NCBI GenBank assembly: GCA_963933055.1
Contig: CAWVSY010000019.1
Coordinates: forward strand, 1 to 62,452
DNA length: 62,452 bases
Direction of reading: 5' to 3'
From: Oleispira sp963933055
GTDB lineage: Bacteria > Pseudomonadota > Gammaproteobacteria > Pseudomonadales > Oceanobacteraceae
Position 1 is the first letter of the stretch. Every line of letters starts with the position of its first letter. Positions 46,409 to 55,624 of this stretch are shown here, in pieces. Under the pieces are notes generated by a model that saw only the letters and a program-made list of their open reading frames with translations, was not told the origin of the DNA and ran no database searches. A program made the position numbers and the translations under genes.

Positions 46409-46551
46409 GTTATTTCCTTAATTTCTCTTTCGTCTAAATTGATTACTTCATCCATGAGACGCCGTGAATATATCCCTATAGGCTTGGGTTCGGCCTCCCT
46501 GCCTCGCACACTCATTCTTGAAGCACTCAATTCTGACTACGATAAATTTCA
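46409..46551. repeat. Operon gap with an intergenic repeat-like element
   Basis: A 143-base gap between uraD and uraH, far larger than the other gaps in this operon. About 46453-46515 holds a C/G-richer block, read on the plus strand as GAGACGCCGTGAATATATCC and then GCCTCCCTGCCTCGCACAC, which from memory resembles extragenic repeats common in marine gammaproteobacteria. Only one copy is seen in this window. Confidence 0.4.
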
Positions 46552-47076
46552 TCAGCCGTTCGGAATTAATTTATTAATTCGAATAGCGGTGATTTTTGCT
46601 TGCTCTGCAGCAGCATTTTTTAATTCTACTTCGCGCTCATTCGGTAGACGTTGGTTTAACAACTCCAACATCTGTGCAGCGCTTTTACCCGTGGCGCAAA
46701 CGATGAAGATAAAACCATTTTTCTCTTCATACGCCGTATTACCAGCCGATAATTGTTGAATCACTTCTTCACTCGCATCATCAACAGAGGATTGCTCCCC
46801 TGATGCTAACTTTTTAGTATGCGCATATTTTTCACGCAAGCTGGTCACGTCACCAATTTTAGGGTGACCTTCAAACGCTTGTAAAAAATCCTGATCGCTT
46901 AATCCCGCCCAAACTGACAAAGCGATTTCATGACATTGTTCCAATGAAATAAATGGACGAGCTGCAACCATGCTATCAATCCAAGATTGCGACGTACAAC
47001 AGTTAGAGAATGCAACTTGCGCATCCTCTTCTGAAAGTATATTCAGTTCGCTCAGGCTGTAACTTAAATCTGACAT
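46552..47076 (-). CDS. uraD: OHCU decarboxylase
   Basis: A 174-residue UraD that decarboxylates OHCU to S-allantoin. The active-site histidine and glutamate lie in the GHPKIGD motif (EGHPKIGDV), with FIFIVCATGKSA and the C-terminal RINKL helix typical of the family. It precedes uraH on the same strand; together they complete urate-to-allantoin conversion after PuuD. A GGAATA ribosome-site-like segment precedes the start. Confidence 0.95.
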   Translation of the reverse strand: MSDLSYSLSELNILSEEDAQVAFSNCCTSQSWIDSMVAARPFISLEQCHEIALSVWAGLSDQDFLQAFEGHPKIGDVTSLREKYAHTKKLASGEQSSVDDASEEVIQQLSAGNTAYEEKNGFIFIVCATGKSAAQMLELLNQRLPNEREVELKNAAAEQAKITAIRINKLIPNG

Positions 47077-47104
47077 TTAATATTCCTTTATTATCTCAGC
47101 TTTA

Positions 47105-48238
47105 TTAAGCTGGAAATCCCCATAGACGAATGCGGCTAATACCGCCGTCTGGAAACATTTTTAACCGTACGTGAGTAAAGCTCTGCGCTTTCGCCGTTAC
47201 TTCATCTTTAAAAGTATGTTCACGATCGGCGTACAAAGCCGTTCGTTCAATAATCGAAGTCCATTCGATCGCTAACTGATCTTGACCACCGGTTTTATCA
47301 AAGCGCGCCTCTAAATGAGAGTCTGCGCTTAATGCCTCTTTATTCGCCGCCTGCTCAGCGGTTAATACTGCACCTTCTAACGCGAAAGCATTTGGATAAT
47401 TACCTTTAAAGTGACACGTATCGATCAAGATTTTTTCAATATTGCCGCGAGTTGCCAACTGCAAAATTAACCAATCGTTACCACGGTCTACTTCGACATC
47501 ACCAATACTGCGACGACGTTTAGTTTCCCAGCCATCACCCATATTAGCGCCACGCTCTGGCATCAATACATTTTCTGGTGCACTGAAGAACATATCAGAA
47601 CACGCAACTGGGCGCGCACCGTTTTTGATGTAAGCAAGATCTAATGGCTCGCCTTTCAAGAACCAGTTTTGGTCTGCAACGATTTCGCCATAGATATTTA
47701 AACGAGCAACACCACCATCAGGAAACATATTAAAACGTACATGGGTCCATACTTGTTCAGAGAGTATCTGACCGTCTTTTTCAATAACAGAGACATCAAT
47801 TAAGTTGTCACTGCCAGGGTTAACGTCTGTAATATCAATTAACTGAATCCACTCAGTGGTATCGGTTGGCTCACCTTGAATATTACAAACTTCTAACGAT
47901 ACTTGCTGTGGTGCATTACCTAAGAAGTGAGCCGTATTAGCATTGATGCCACGGATAATACCTTGAGAACCTAGCTTGATGATGCACCAGTCAAACTGCA
48001 AGCCATCATCAGAAGAGCCATCAGGTAGAAAGCGACGACGGCGACTTTCCCAGCCATCCATCAACTGACCACGTTCGGTGAAAACTCCCGGCTGAAAAAT
48101 CGGGGCTTCTGCCTTTAACAAGTTTTCCATTTCAGCAAAAAAATCGTTGCTGCATGAAAGTGCCTGACCACCCAAACGACGAGCAGCCAGGTCAGTATAA
48201 CGCGCTGATAAACGATTGCCTTTAGCGACTAAACTCAT
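47105..48238 (-). CDS. alc: Allantoicase
   Basis: A 377-residue allantoicase splitting allantoate into ureidoglycolate and urea. It has two homologous jelly-roll halves, each with a DGWESRRRR/DGWETKRRR motif and a HVRFNMFPDGGVARLNIYG-type strand (HVRLKMFPDGGISRIRLWG in the second). Both repeats look complete. It uses the product of allantoinase, which is not in the window. It follows xdhC after a 65-base gap. Confidence 0.95.
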   Translation of the reverse strand: MSLVAKGNRLSARYTDLAARRLGGQALSCSNDFFAEMENLLKAEAPIFQPGVFTERGQLMDGWESRRRRFLPDGSSDDGLQFDWCIIKLGSQGIIRGINANTAHFLGNAPQQVSLEVCNIQGEPTDTTEWIQLIDITDVNPGSDNLIDVSVIEKDGQILSEQVWTHVRFNMFPDGGVARLNIYGEIVADQNWFLKGEPLDLAYIKNGARPVACSDMFFSAPENVLMPERGANMGDGWETKRRRSIGDVEVDRGNDWLILQLATRGNIEKILIDTCHFKGNYPNAFALEGAVLTAEQAANKEALSADSHLEARFDKTGGQDQLAIEWTSIIERTALYADREHTFKDEVTAKAQSFTHVRLKMFPDGGISRIRLWGFPA

Positions 48239-48303
48239 TTCTTTTTATTTCCTTTTCCATGCAATGACCTTTAACTGTGAGTTAAATATACTCAAAATAA
48301 AGG

Positions 48304-49392
48304 TTATTTATTGTGTTTAGATTCTTCAGTTTTCGTGGTTGTACCAAGGAGTAATACCGTTCCTTGGCCTTTGCTATTAAGTTCTCCACTAAGCTGCTGT
48401 TTGATGTCTTTCCACGCTAAGCCCCGGCTTTTTTTGGCGGTAGTATTAGCAGTCGACATATCAGTATTTAAAGCGGCTTCTTTATGGGCTTGAGAATCTG
48501 AATGTACATCGGCACTAGCATCCGCACTGAGACCTTCAGTCACTTGATTACTAGCATGATCAATAGCGATTAATTCGCCGACAATAGATACCGCAACTTC
48601 CATAGGAAGCTTACCGGGTACCGAACTTAACCCCACAGGACAGCGTATCGATTTAATATGCTCTGCGGTGGCTTCGTTTTCTGAAGCTTGGGAATTTTGG
48701 TCAAATAAACGATCAAGCAATCGTTTCTGAAAACGTAATGCCTTGGTTTGCGAACCAATTAGGCCAATCGAGCGCAACTGCTGCAATGGATTACGATTAC
48801 GTTTTAACGCTGTAAGGCACAGCTCAAAATCTAACTGATGGTTATGGGTCAAAATTAAAATATCACTACCATTCGGTAAATCTTCTAATTCGTCACAAAG
48901 CTCAGTCGCCACAATTTTATTCACATTGGCAGGAATTTCCAGTGGAAATTCATCTTCCCTAGAATCTATCCAACTAACCTTACAATTGAGCCCAGCTAAA
49001 ATAGTGACAATTGATTTAGCCACATGCCCCGCACCAAAAATGCCGACATGAAATTGGCAAGCGGCAAACGTTTCAATTAAAACCGTCGCACTGCCACCAC
49101 AACACTGACCAAGAGAAGCCCCTAGCGGAAAGTGATGAATTTCTTGTTCTACTTTTTGAGTACCAGCATTCGCCAATATAATCTCTCGTGCTTTTTGCAT
49201 CACCAAATATTCAAGATGACCACCACCAATGGTATCGAAGGTTTCTTGCGGGGTGATTACCATTTTACTGCTGTGGTCACGAGGAGTTGAACCGGTGCAA
49301 CCTAAAACCGTTACTAGCGCGTACGCGTCTCCAGCTTGCTGTAAAGACTGTACGGCATCGAACCACTGTAGGCTGGGTTTAGGAGCTGACAT
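48304..49392 (-). CDS. xdhC: Xanthine dehydrogenase accessory factor XdhC, with long C-terminal tail
   Basis: A 362-residue XdhC-type protein that inserts sulfurated molybdenum cofactor into xanthine dehydrogenase. Conserved features: GSTPRDHSSKM (residues ~34-44), IGGGHLEY, GQCCGG with adjacent cysteines 97-98, and a Rossmann GIFGAGHVA (117-125). Typical XdhC ends near residue 280; here ~80 further residues follow, Ser/Ala/Asp-rich and then basic (KKSRGLAWKDIKQQL). It starts 2 bases past the xdhB stop, so they are coupled. Confidence 0.9.
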   Translation of the reverse strand: MSAPKPSLQWFDAVQSLQQAGDAYALVTVLGCTGSTPRDHSSKMVITPQETFDTIGGGHLEYLVMQKAREIILANAGTQKVEQEIHHFPLGASLGQCCGGSATVLIETFAACQFHVGIFGAGHVAKSIVTILAGLNCKVSWIDSREDEFPLEIPANVNKIVATELCDELEDLPNGSDILILTHNHQLDFELCLTALKRNRNPLQQLRSIGLIGSQTKALRFQKRLLDRLFDQNSQASENEATAEHIKSIRCPVGLSSVPGKLPMEVAVSIVGELIAIDHASNQVTEGLSADASADVHSDSQAHKEAALNTDMSTANTTAKKSRGLAWKDIKQQLSGELNSKGQGTVLLLGTTTKTEESKHNK

Positions 49393-49394
49393 GA

Positions 49395-51878
49395 TTAGGC
49401 CTTTTGTCCTTTATTTGCACGAACAAATGCTTTGGTATCTTCTACAGACCGCAATACACACTCAGGCGTTGCTGGTGTATCCATGGCAGCGCCGTAGTTG
49501 TAATCTGCAAGGCTAGCGACGGCATCACGAATCGCCGACCATACTGAAATCCCCAACATGAACGGGGGCTCACCGACCGCTTTCGAGCGGTAAACAGTTT
49601 TTTCACGATTTGGACGATCTGCAAGCAGGTTTACATTAAACTCGAATGGCGCATCCCCCACAGCAGGAATTTTATAGGTTGCAGGTCCATTCGAGAGTAG
49701 ACGGCCTTGGTCATTCCATTTTAATTCTTCGGTGGTTAACCAACCCATACCTTGAATGAAGGCACCTTCGATTTGGCCCTTATCAATTGCAGGATTTAAT
49801 GAACGGCCCACGTCGTGCAAAATATCCGTGCGCACTAAACGGCTTTCACCGGTTAAGGTATCAACCAATACTTCGCTGACGGATGCCCCATTAGCATAAT
49901 AATAAAAAGGGCGACCTTTACCCGTTTCACGATCGTAATGAATTTTAGGCGTTTTATAAAAACCTGTCGAAGAAAGAGGGACACGACCCATGTAGGCTTG
50001 CTGTACAAAATCCGCAAAAGGCACAACAATTTCTTCGCCCGAGTTTCTTTCAATAACTACGTTATTATTATCGAAACGAACATTTTCTTCCTGAACTTGA
50101 TCGTCTTCACTCGCATAATGTTCAGCCGCAAATTTCACCATACCTTCTTTAATACGCAAGCAGGCATCTCGCGCTGCCATGCCATTTAAATCGGTACCCG
50201 ATGACGCTGCGGTAGGAGAGGTGTTTGGAACTTTTTCAGTATTCGTCGCAGAAACCTGAATGGTATCAAGATCAACTTGAAATTCTTCCGCAACCACCTG
50301 AGCCACTTTCAAAAACAAACCTTGGCCCATTTCTGTGCCACCGTGATTCAAGTGAATACTGCCATCGGTATACACATGAACCAAAGCACCCGCTTGATTC
50401 AAAAATTGCACGGTAAAAGAAATACCAAATTTAACCGGTGTTAATGACAAGCCTTTTTTCAAGAAGGGGCTGCTGGCATTGAATTCTTTAATTTCTTGGC
50501 GACGCTGCCAATAATCAGAAGTCTTTTCTAATTGCTCAATCAACTCAGGTAAAACGTTGTGTTCGACCGTTTGACCATAATGCGTTTGGTTACGCTCGTC
50601 GATTTCACCTTCGGCCGTGCGGATATGGTCGTGCTTGATACCATATAAATTGCGCTTACGGATGGTTAAAGGATCTTCACCTAAATGACGGGCAATATCG
50701 TCCATCATTAATTCCGCAAGGATAACTCCTTGCGGACCACCAAAACCACGATAAGCCGTATTAGAAGTCGTATGGGTTTTACAACGGTGACCCGTAACGG
50801 TGGTATTGTTTAGATAATAAGCATTATCAGAATGGAACATAGCACGATCGACAATCGCATCGGATAAATCAGGTGAGTTACCACAGTTACCGGCAACCAT
50901 GATGTCGCTGCCCATCATGATACCTTGATCATCAAAAGCCACGTCATACTTGTTAAAGAAGGGGTGTCGCTTACCTGTCATGACCATGTCGTCAGAACGA
51001 GACATGCGATATTTCACCGGACGTCCGGTTTTATTGGCAACGATTGCGGCAATACACGCTAAGGGTGCGGCTTGAGTTTCTTTACCGCCAAAACCTCCGC
51101 CCATACGGCGTATTTCAACTTGAACTTTGTTGAGTGAAATATCTAAAACTTCCGCTACCAGCTTTTGTACTTCGGTAGGATGCTGAGTTGAGCTGTAAAC
51201 TTTCATGCCACCATCTTCGGTTGGCATTACAGAACAGACTTGGCCTTCTAAATAAAAATGTTCTTGGCCATTAACATGCTGCTGGCCTTGTATTCGGTGC
51301 GGCGCTTCTTTCAAGGCTTTCGCCGAATCACCTCGAATATGCTGATGTGTTGGGCGTACAAAGAATTTATCTTCTAAGGCTTTTTCTACACTAAGCGTGG
51401 GTTCTAATACGTCGTATTCGATGTTTGCTTTCGCCACAGCGGCTTTCGCAATTTCCATGGTATCGGCGGCAACGGCAAAAATTGGCTGACCAATGTATTC
51501 GCACAGTTTTTCTACCAGCACGGGGTCTCCAGAAAAAACGGGGCCGATGTCAACATGACCTGGTACATCATGTACCGTAATCACATCGACGACCCCCAAG
51601 GTTTCTCTAACTGAAGTGAGATCGATCGACTTAATATTCGCGTGGGCATGAGCGCTACCGCCCACCGCGATGTGCAACTGGTTGGGGTATTCTGGCATGT
51701 CATCAACATACACCGCTTTACCGGTAACGTGTTTTTCGGCACTCTCGTGCTTCATGCTTTGTCCTGTCTGGCCTTTGCTCTTAACAGAATTTTTAACTTT
51801 CGCTGGACGATTACGTTGTTCATCCTGGTCTGAAGAGTGTTCTGACTCTTGTGCGGGTAAATCTATTAATTTACGCAT
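49395..51878 (-). CDS. xdhB: Xanthine dehydrogenase molybdopterin-binding subunit
   Basis: An 827-residue large subunit that hydroxylates hypoxanthine and xanthine to urate at a molybdenum centre. Conserved motifs: VTGKAVYVDD start, RRMGGGFGGKET, NTAYRGFGGPQG, TEMGQGLFLKVAQ and GEPPFMLGISVWSAI with the catalytic Glu. About 45 charged residues precede the usual start, an unusual N-terminal tail. Its first codons overlap the end of xdhA by 8 bases. Confidence 0.96.
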   Translation of the reverse strand: MRKLIDLPAQESEHSSDQDEQRNRPAKVKNSVKSKGQTGQSMKHESAEKHVTGKAVYVDDMPEYPNQLHIAVGGSAHAHANIKSIDLTSVRETLGVVDVITVHDVPGHVDIGPVFSGDPVLVEKLCEYIGQPIFAVAADTMEIAKAAVAKANIEYDVLEPTLSVEKALEDKFFVRPTHQHIRGDSAKALKEAPHRIQGQQHVNGQEHFYLEGQVCSVMPTEDGGMKVYSSTQHPTEVQKLVAEVLDISLNKVQVEIRRMGGGFGGKETQAAPLACIAAIVANKTGRPVKYRMSRSDDMVMTGKRHPFFNKYDVAFDDQGIMMGSDIMVAGNCGNSPDLSDAIVDRAMFHSDNAYYLNNTTVTGHRCKTHTTSNTAYRGFGGPQGVILAELMMDDIARHLGEDPLTIRKRNLYGIKHDHIRTAEGEIDERNQTHYGQTVEHNVLPELIEQLEKTSDYWQRRQEIKEFNASSPFLKKGLSLTPVKFGISFTVQFLNQAGALVHVYTDGSIHLNHGGTEMGQGLFLKVAQVVAEEFQVDLDTIQVSATNTEKVPNTSPTAASSGTDLNGMAARDACLRIKEGMVKFAAEHYASEDDQVQEENVRFDNNNVVIERNSGEEIVVPFADFVQQAYMGRVPLSSTGFYKTPKIHYDRETGKGRPFYYYANGASVSEVLVDTLTGESRLVRTDILHDVGRSLNPAIDKGQIEGAFIQGMGWLTTEELKWNDQGRLLSNGPATYKIPAVGDAPFEFNVNLLADRPNREKTVYRSKAVGEPPFMLGISVWSAIRDAVASLADYNYGAAMDTPATPECVLRSVEDTKAFVRANKGQKA

Positions 51879-53505
51879 GCTGCTCTCCCCCTAATACTTC
51901 CTTGGCAGTGACTTGGGCTAGAGATAGCTCACTCTTTTCAAGTGCTTCGATTCTTGTGATTGAGTCAGGGTTGGCAAGCTCAAACGCACATTTCTGAACA
52001 AGGTTCTGTGCAACCTGTAAACGGTATTCAGAAGTCGCACGCACGTCTGTCATCGGGGCAAAGTCCTGATCAAGTACAAGAGCTGCTTGTTCAAAATTTT
52101 CCATAGAGATTTCTTTATTTAATAAGGCTTGCTCAAGCTGAGTTGCGGCTTTGGGAATTCCCGCCATACCGCCAAAACCAGAACTTACTGCAGTGACTAT
52201 TTGTGAACCAGCTTGGCCATGTTTACCATCAGCAAGGGTAAATTTAAACGCCGCAAGCACCGCAGAAATATCATCTTCAAGGCGCTTAGAAATTTTATAC
52301 ACTTTCAAATGCTGATTTTCTTTTAAGCGTGGAATGCGAATCATACGTAGATATTCGCCCTGCTTTTGCTGAGTCTTTTTATAATCTAAAAAGAACTCAT
52401 TCAAAGGTATCCAGCGATTACCTTCAGCGCTGGCTAATTCAATACAGGCACCTAGCGCTAATAATACTGGCGGTGTATCACCAATGGGCGAAGCATTGGC
52501 TACGTTCCCCCCCATGGTGCCGTTATTACGAACTTGGCGTGATGCGAAACGGTGTAATAACTGGCCAAATTCCGGGAAGTGTTCATTTAGCGTGGCTTCT
52601 ATTTGGCTATAGGTCACAGCCGCACCGATCAAGATAGAATCGTCTTCAATGGTAATCGTTTTTAAACTCGCAATGTCATTAATCGCTATTAATTGGGGTA
52701 TACGGCGATTCATCTGGGTTACTTCCAAAGCGATATCGGTTGCGCCAGCGACCATGCGTGCTTCAGGATATTGAGCTAATAAACTTTTTAATTCGTCTTC
52801 TGTCTTTGGTGACCAGCTTTGGCTTTCAATGTCTGCGGATGAAGAGGAAGAAACAAGACCCACTTCCGCTTTTGTCATGCTTTCTGCAACTAGCTGCACT
52901 TTTGGCTGCCAAATGCCCACCTGCCCAACATCGGTACTATTATTTTCATAGTTACCCATATTCTCAGCCGCTTCGATAATCGGACGGTAGCCGGTACAGC
53001 GACACAAATTGCCTGATAGTGCATCGATAATCTGGTGATGATCTGCCGGCTCGCTATTTTTATTGATGCGTTGATTTTCATGCAAAGCGGCCAACGACAT
53101 CACTATACCAGGTGTACAAAAGCCACACTGAGAGCCGTGATAATCGACCATTGCTTGTTGAGCTGGATGCAACTGACTTAGGGGTTTTTCTTTAGCTAAG
53201 CCTTTAGGCGTCTTTTTAGACGAGAGTGCATCTACTGTGATTAGGCTTTTGCCATCTAGCTGTGCAATAAAAGTAATACAGCCGTTAATCGCCTGATATT
53301 GCCACTGACCATTGCCAGCGTCATCAAGAGAACATTCACCTAATAATACGGAACAAGCACCACAGTCACCTGAACCACAGCCTTCTTTAGTACCCGGCAA
53401 AGATTGCTGAGTACGCAGGTAACGCAAGACTGTCATATCACTTGCGACGGCTGTTTCTTCGATCCAGCGGCCATTTAAACAAAATCTAATCACGGGTTTA
53501 CTCAT
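51871..53505 (-). CDS. xdhA: Xanthine dehydrogenase FAD/[2Fe-2S] subunit
   Basis: A 544-residue small subunit passing electrons from the molybdenum site to NAD+. The N-terminal [2Fe-2S] ligands are in KEGCGSGDCGACSVLL and a following Cys; the second cluster is in CGFCTPGIVMS and NLCRCTGYRPI. The FAD domain follows (MVAGATDIALEV, NGTMGGNVANASPIGD). The ATG at 53505 is preferred to a GTG three codons upstream. It is first in the catabolic operon and divergent from the transporter genes. Confidence 0.95.
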   Translation of the reverse strand: MSKPVIRFCLNGRWIEETAVASDMTVLRYLRTQQSLPGTKEGCGSGDCGACSVLLGECSLDDAGNGQWQYQAINGCITFIAQLDGKSLITVDALSSKKTPKGLAKEKPLSQLHPAQQAMVDYHGSQCGFCTPGIVMSLAALHENQRINKNSEPADHHQIIDALSGNLCRCTGYRPIIEAAENMGNYENNSTDVGQVGIWQPKVQLVAESMTKAEVGLVSSSSSADIESQSWSPKTEDELKSLLAQYPEARMVAGATDIALEVTQMNRRIPQLIAINDIASLKTITIEDDSILIGAAVTYSQIEATLNEHFPEFGQLLHRFASRQVRNNGTMGGNVANASPIGDTPPVLLALGACIELASAEGNRWIPLNEFFLDYKKTQQKQGEYLRMIRIPRLKENQHLKVYKISKRLEDDISAVLAAFKFTLADGKHGQAGSQIVTAVSSGFGGMAGIPKAATQLEQALLNKEISMENFEQAALVLDQDFAPMTDVRATSEYRLQVAQNLVQKCAFELANPDSITRIEALEKSELSLAQVTAKEVLGGEQHA

Positions 53506-53573
53506 ATTTATCACACATGCTTATCACACCAGTTGCGCGCATTATTGCGCGAATATCATGACTAATCAAACTT

Positions 53574-53589
53574 CTGACCAATTAGACAA
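53574..53589. promoter_or_regulatory. RutR-like operator near xdhA
   Basis: CTGACCAATTAGACAA matches 11 of 14 specified positions of the E. coli RutR consensus (TTGACCANNTGGTCAA), 69 bases upstream of the xdhA start. Consensus is from E. coli knowledge; binding is inferred. Confidence 0.5.
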
Positions 53590-53780
53590 CTTTTATGGAG
53601 GTGCATTTATCATTCAAGAACAATACCAACCTTGTCAACCCTGCATGACATTTCATATTCCGCCAGCCTATAATTTTTACGATGATTCAATTATTGATAA
53701 CTTTATTGCAATTCAGTGAATTAAAGTAGCACTCAAAATACACAGTTGGCTGCATATGACTAATTCTCCGTTAAATGACC

Positions 53781-53798
53781 CAAGCAATTACATGACCA
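53781..53798 (-). promoter_or_regulatory. Weak sigma-54-like promoter toward xdhA
   Basis: Minus-strand TGGTCATGTAATTGCTTG keeps the GG-10-GC spacing of -24/-12 promoters but diverges in the -24 part and would give a ~270-base leader. Low confidence. Confidence 0.3.
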
Positions 53799-53807
53799 TT
53801 TGATTAT
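53792..53807. promoter_or_regulatory. Third, weaker RutR-like box
   Basis: ATGACCATTTGATTAT matches 10 of 14 consensus positions, overlapping the weak minus-strand sigma-54-like site. Confidence 0.3.
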
Positions 53808-54031
53808 GTTTTGCACCAAGGCGGATCTGAAAGCTCAAATACGCACCGATATAGAACATTAAATACCCGTAAATAAGTCATTAATAAGCGCTTGCTAGGG
53901 CTTGAATCAAGTATAGCTGGGTTAATTATTAACCGAATATGGAATTAATTTTCTTTATAAACAATATATAAGCTGACCTTCTGAACAATTTTTTGAGATT
54001 TTGTTACTTTTATCGCATTATAGTCTTACTT

Positions 54032-54048
54032 TTGGCAAAGAAATTGCT
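54032..54048 (+). promoter_or_regulatory. Sigma-54 promoter of the purine transporter operon
   Basis: TTGGCAAAGAAATTGCT: the -24 TTGGCA and -12 TTGCT elements with exactly 10 bases between the invariant GG and GC. The start site would fall near 54059, giving a ~24-base leader. This points to nitrogen-limitation (NtrC-type) control of purine import. Confidence 0.75.
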
Positions 54049-54056
54049 TAATAAAG

Positions 54057-54072
54057 CTGGCTAACTGGTCAA
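54057..54072. promoter_or_regulatory. RutR-like operator at the transporter start site
   Basis: CTGGCTAACTGGTCAA matches 11 of 14 consensus positions and overlaps the predicted sigma-54 start site, a position suited to repression. Confidence 0.5.
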
Positions 54073-54082
54073 GAATTTAATA

Positions 54083-55624
54083 ATGAATCGAATTGAACTG
54101 AATAATATAACCAAACGCTACCCTGGCTGTATCGCTAATCAAACGGTCAAGCTGACGGTTGATGTGGGTGAGATACACGCCTTGCTCGGTGAAAATGGCG
54201 CAGGTAAAAGCACATTAATGAAAATCATTTATGGTGTGGTTAAACCTGACGAAGGCACAATGCACTGGCAAGGAGAAGAGATCTCCGTTAAAGGCCCTGC
54301 TCATGCGCGTGAACTTGGCATAGGCATGGTATTCCAACACTTCTCGCTATTCGAGACGCTCACCGTTGCTGAAAACATCGCATTAAGCCTCCCTAAAGAA
54401 GAAGCCGCATCGTTAGATTCATTGAAACAACGCATCATTGAAGTATCTGAACGCTATGGCATGAAGCTTGATCCTAATCGCTATGTGCATACGCTATCAA
54501 TTGGTGAGCAGCAGCGCGTTGAGATTGTTCGCTGCCTATTACAAGACGTTAAGTTGCTTATTCTCGATGAGCCAACCTCAGTATTGACTCCGCAAGAAGT
54601 TGAAACGTTATTTAAAACCTTGCACCTATTAGCCAGTGAAGGTTGCAGCATTTTATTTATTTCTCATAAGCTCGATGAAGTTAGAGCTTTATGCGATCAC
54701 GCTACCATTTTGAAAGCTGGCCAAGTCAGTGGCCATTGCATACCAAAAGAAACCACGACTGAAGAACTTGCACGCTTAATGGTGGGTGATGATACGCCAC
54801 TTACGGAAGATTATAAAAAAGCGGAAGGCGCTGAGACGTTCTTATCGATTGTCGATTTAAGCTTTCAATCTAACGATCCTTTTGCCTGCACACTGAAAAA
54901 TATTTCTCTTGATGTAAAAGCGGGAGAAATTCTAGGTATTGCGGGCGTTGCGGGTAATGGTCAGGAAGAGTTACTTAATTTAATCAGTGGTGAAGATACC
55001 AGTGCCAAAGAGACCGTCTTTTTTGCTAAAACCGCGGTAGGGAATTTAACCCCTGAGAAGCGCCGAATTTTAGGTTTAGGTTTTGTACCAGAAGAACGTC
55101 TTGGTCGTGGTGCGGTTCCTGATATGTCTTTGCAAGATAATGGTTTATTAACTGGTTATCAAGGCGACCTTACCCACAATGGTTTTATCAATACTCATAA
55201 AGTAAAAGCATTTGCGCAAAATATTCTCGAAAAATTTAATGTGAAAGCCGCAGGGATTCATGCTCAAGCAAAATCCTTATCGGGCGGTAATTTACAGAAG
55301 TATATTATTGGTCGTGAAATTTTACAGAATCCAAAACTGCTCGTTTGCTCACACCCTACTTGGGGTGTTGATATTGGCGCCGCCATTTTGATTCGTCATG
55401 AACTAATTAAACTGCGCGATGAAGGTTGTGCGGTCTTGGTTGTTTCAGAAGATATTGATGAGCTGTATTCGATTAGTGATCGCATTTGTGCGATTTGCGA
55501 TGGTGAACTTTCGCCCGTTGCACCAACGCATGACGTTTCTATTAATCAGCTAGGTATGTGGATGGCGGGCGATTTTCATGCTGCTAATAACAATTCACCC
55601 GCAAGTGAAGGTGCAATTAAATAA
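54083..55624 (+). CDS. BMP-type nucleobase/nucleoside ABC transporter ATPase
   Basis: A 513-residue double ATP-binding protein. The first domain is complete: Walker A GENGAGKST, Q-loop VFQHFSLFE, signature LSIGEQQRVEI, Walker B LLILDEPTS. The second domain has degenerate Walker A (GVAGNGQEE) but a good signature (LSGGNLQK) and altered Walker B (LLVCSHPTWGVDIG), the standard layout of carbohydrate/nucleoside importers such as NupO/YufO. With the purine catabolic genes and BMP protein it most likely imports purines. Its stop overlaps the next start by 1 base. Confidence 0.92.
   Translation: MNRIELNNITKRYPGCIANQTVKLTVDVGEIHALLGENGAGKSTLMKIIYGVVKPDEGTMHWQGEEISVKGPAHARELGIGMVFQHFSLFETLTVAENIALSLPKEEAASLDSLKQRIIEVSERYGMKLDPNRYVHTLSIGEQQRVEIVRCLLQDVKLLILDEPTSVLTPQEVETLFKTLHLLASEGCSILFISHKLDEVRALCDHATILKAGQVSGHCIPKETTTEELARLMVGDDTPLTEDYKKAEGAETFLSIVDLSFQSNDPFACTLKNISLDVKAGEILGIAGVAGNGQEELLNLISGEDTSAKETVFFAKTAVGNLTPEKRRILGLGFVPEERLGRGAVPDMSLQDNGLLTGYQGDLTHNGFINTHKVKAFAQNILEKFNVKAAGIHAQAKSLSGGNLQKYIIGREILQNPKLLVCSHPTWGVDIGAAILIRHELIKLRDEGCAVLVVSEDIDELYSISDRICAICDGELSPVAPTHDVSINQLGMWMAGDFHAANNNSPASEGAIK

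Larger units (their letters stand above)
53515..54082. other. Divergent purine control region
   Basis: 568 bases with no gene between xdhA and the transporter operon. It contains three RutR-like boxes, a good sigma-54 promoter for the transporter, a weaker one toward xdhA, and two weak NtrC-like half-sites (TGCACC at 53812-53817 and GCACC near 53843). The rest is AT-rich. Confidence 0.8.

Noticed and set aside
46385..46759. A 124-codon plus-strand frame
   Set aside because: It crosses the uraD-uraH gap and antisense uraD; no family pattern, and uraD and uraH are certain.
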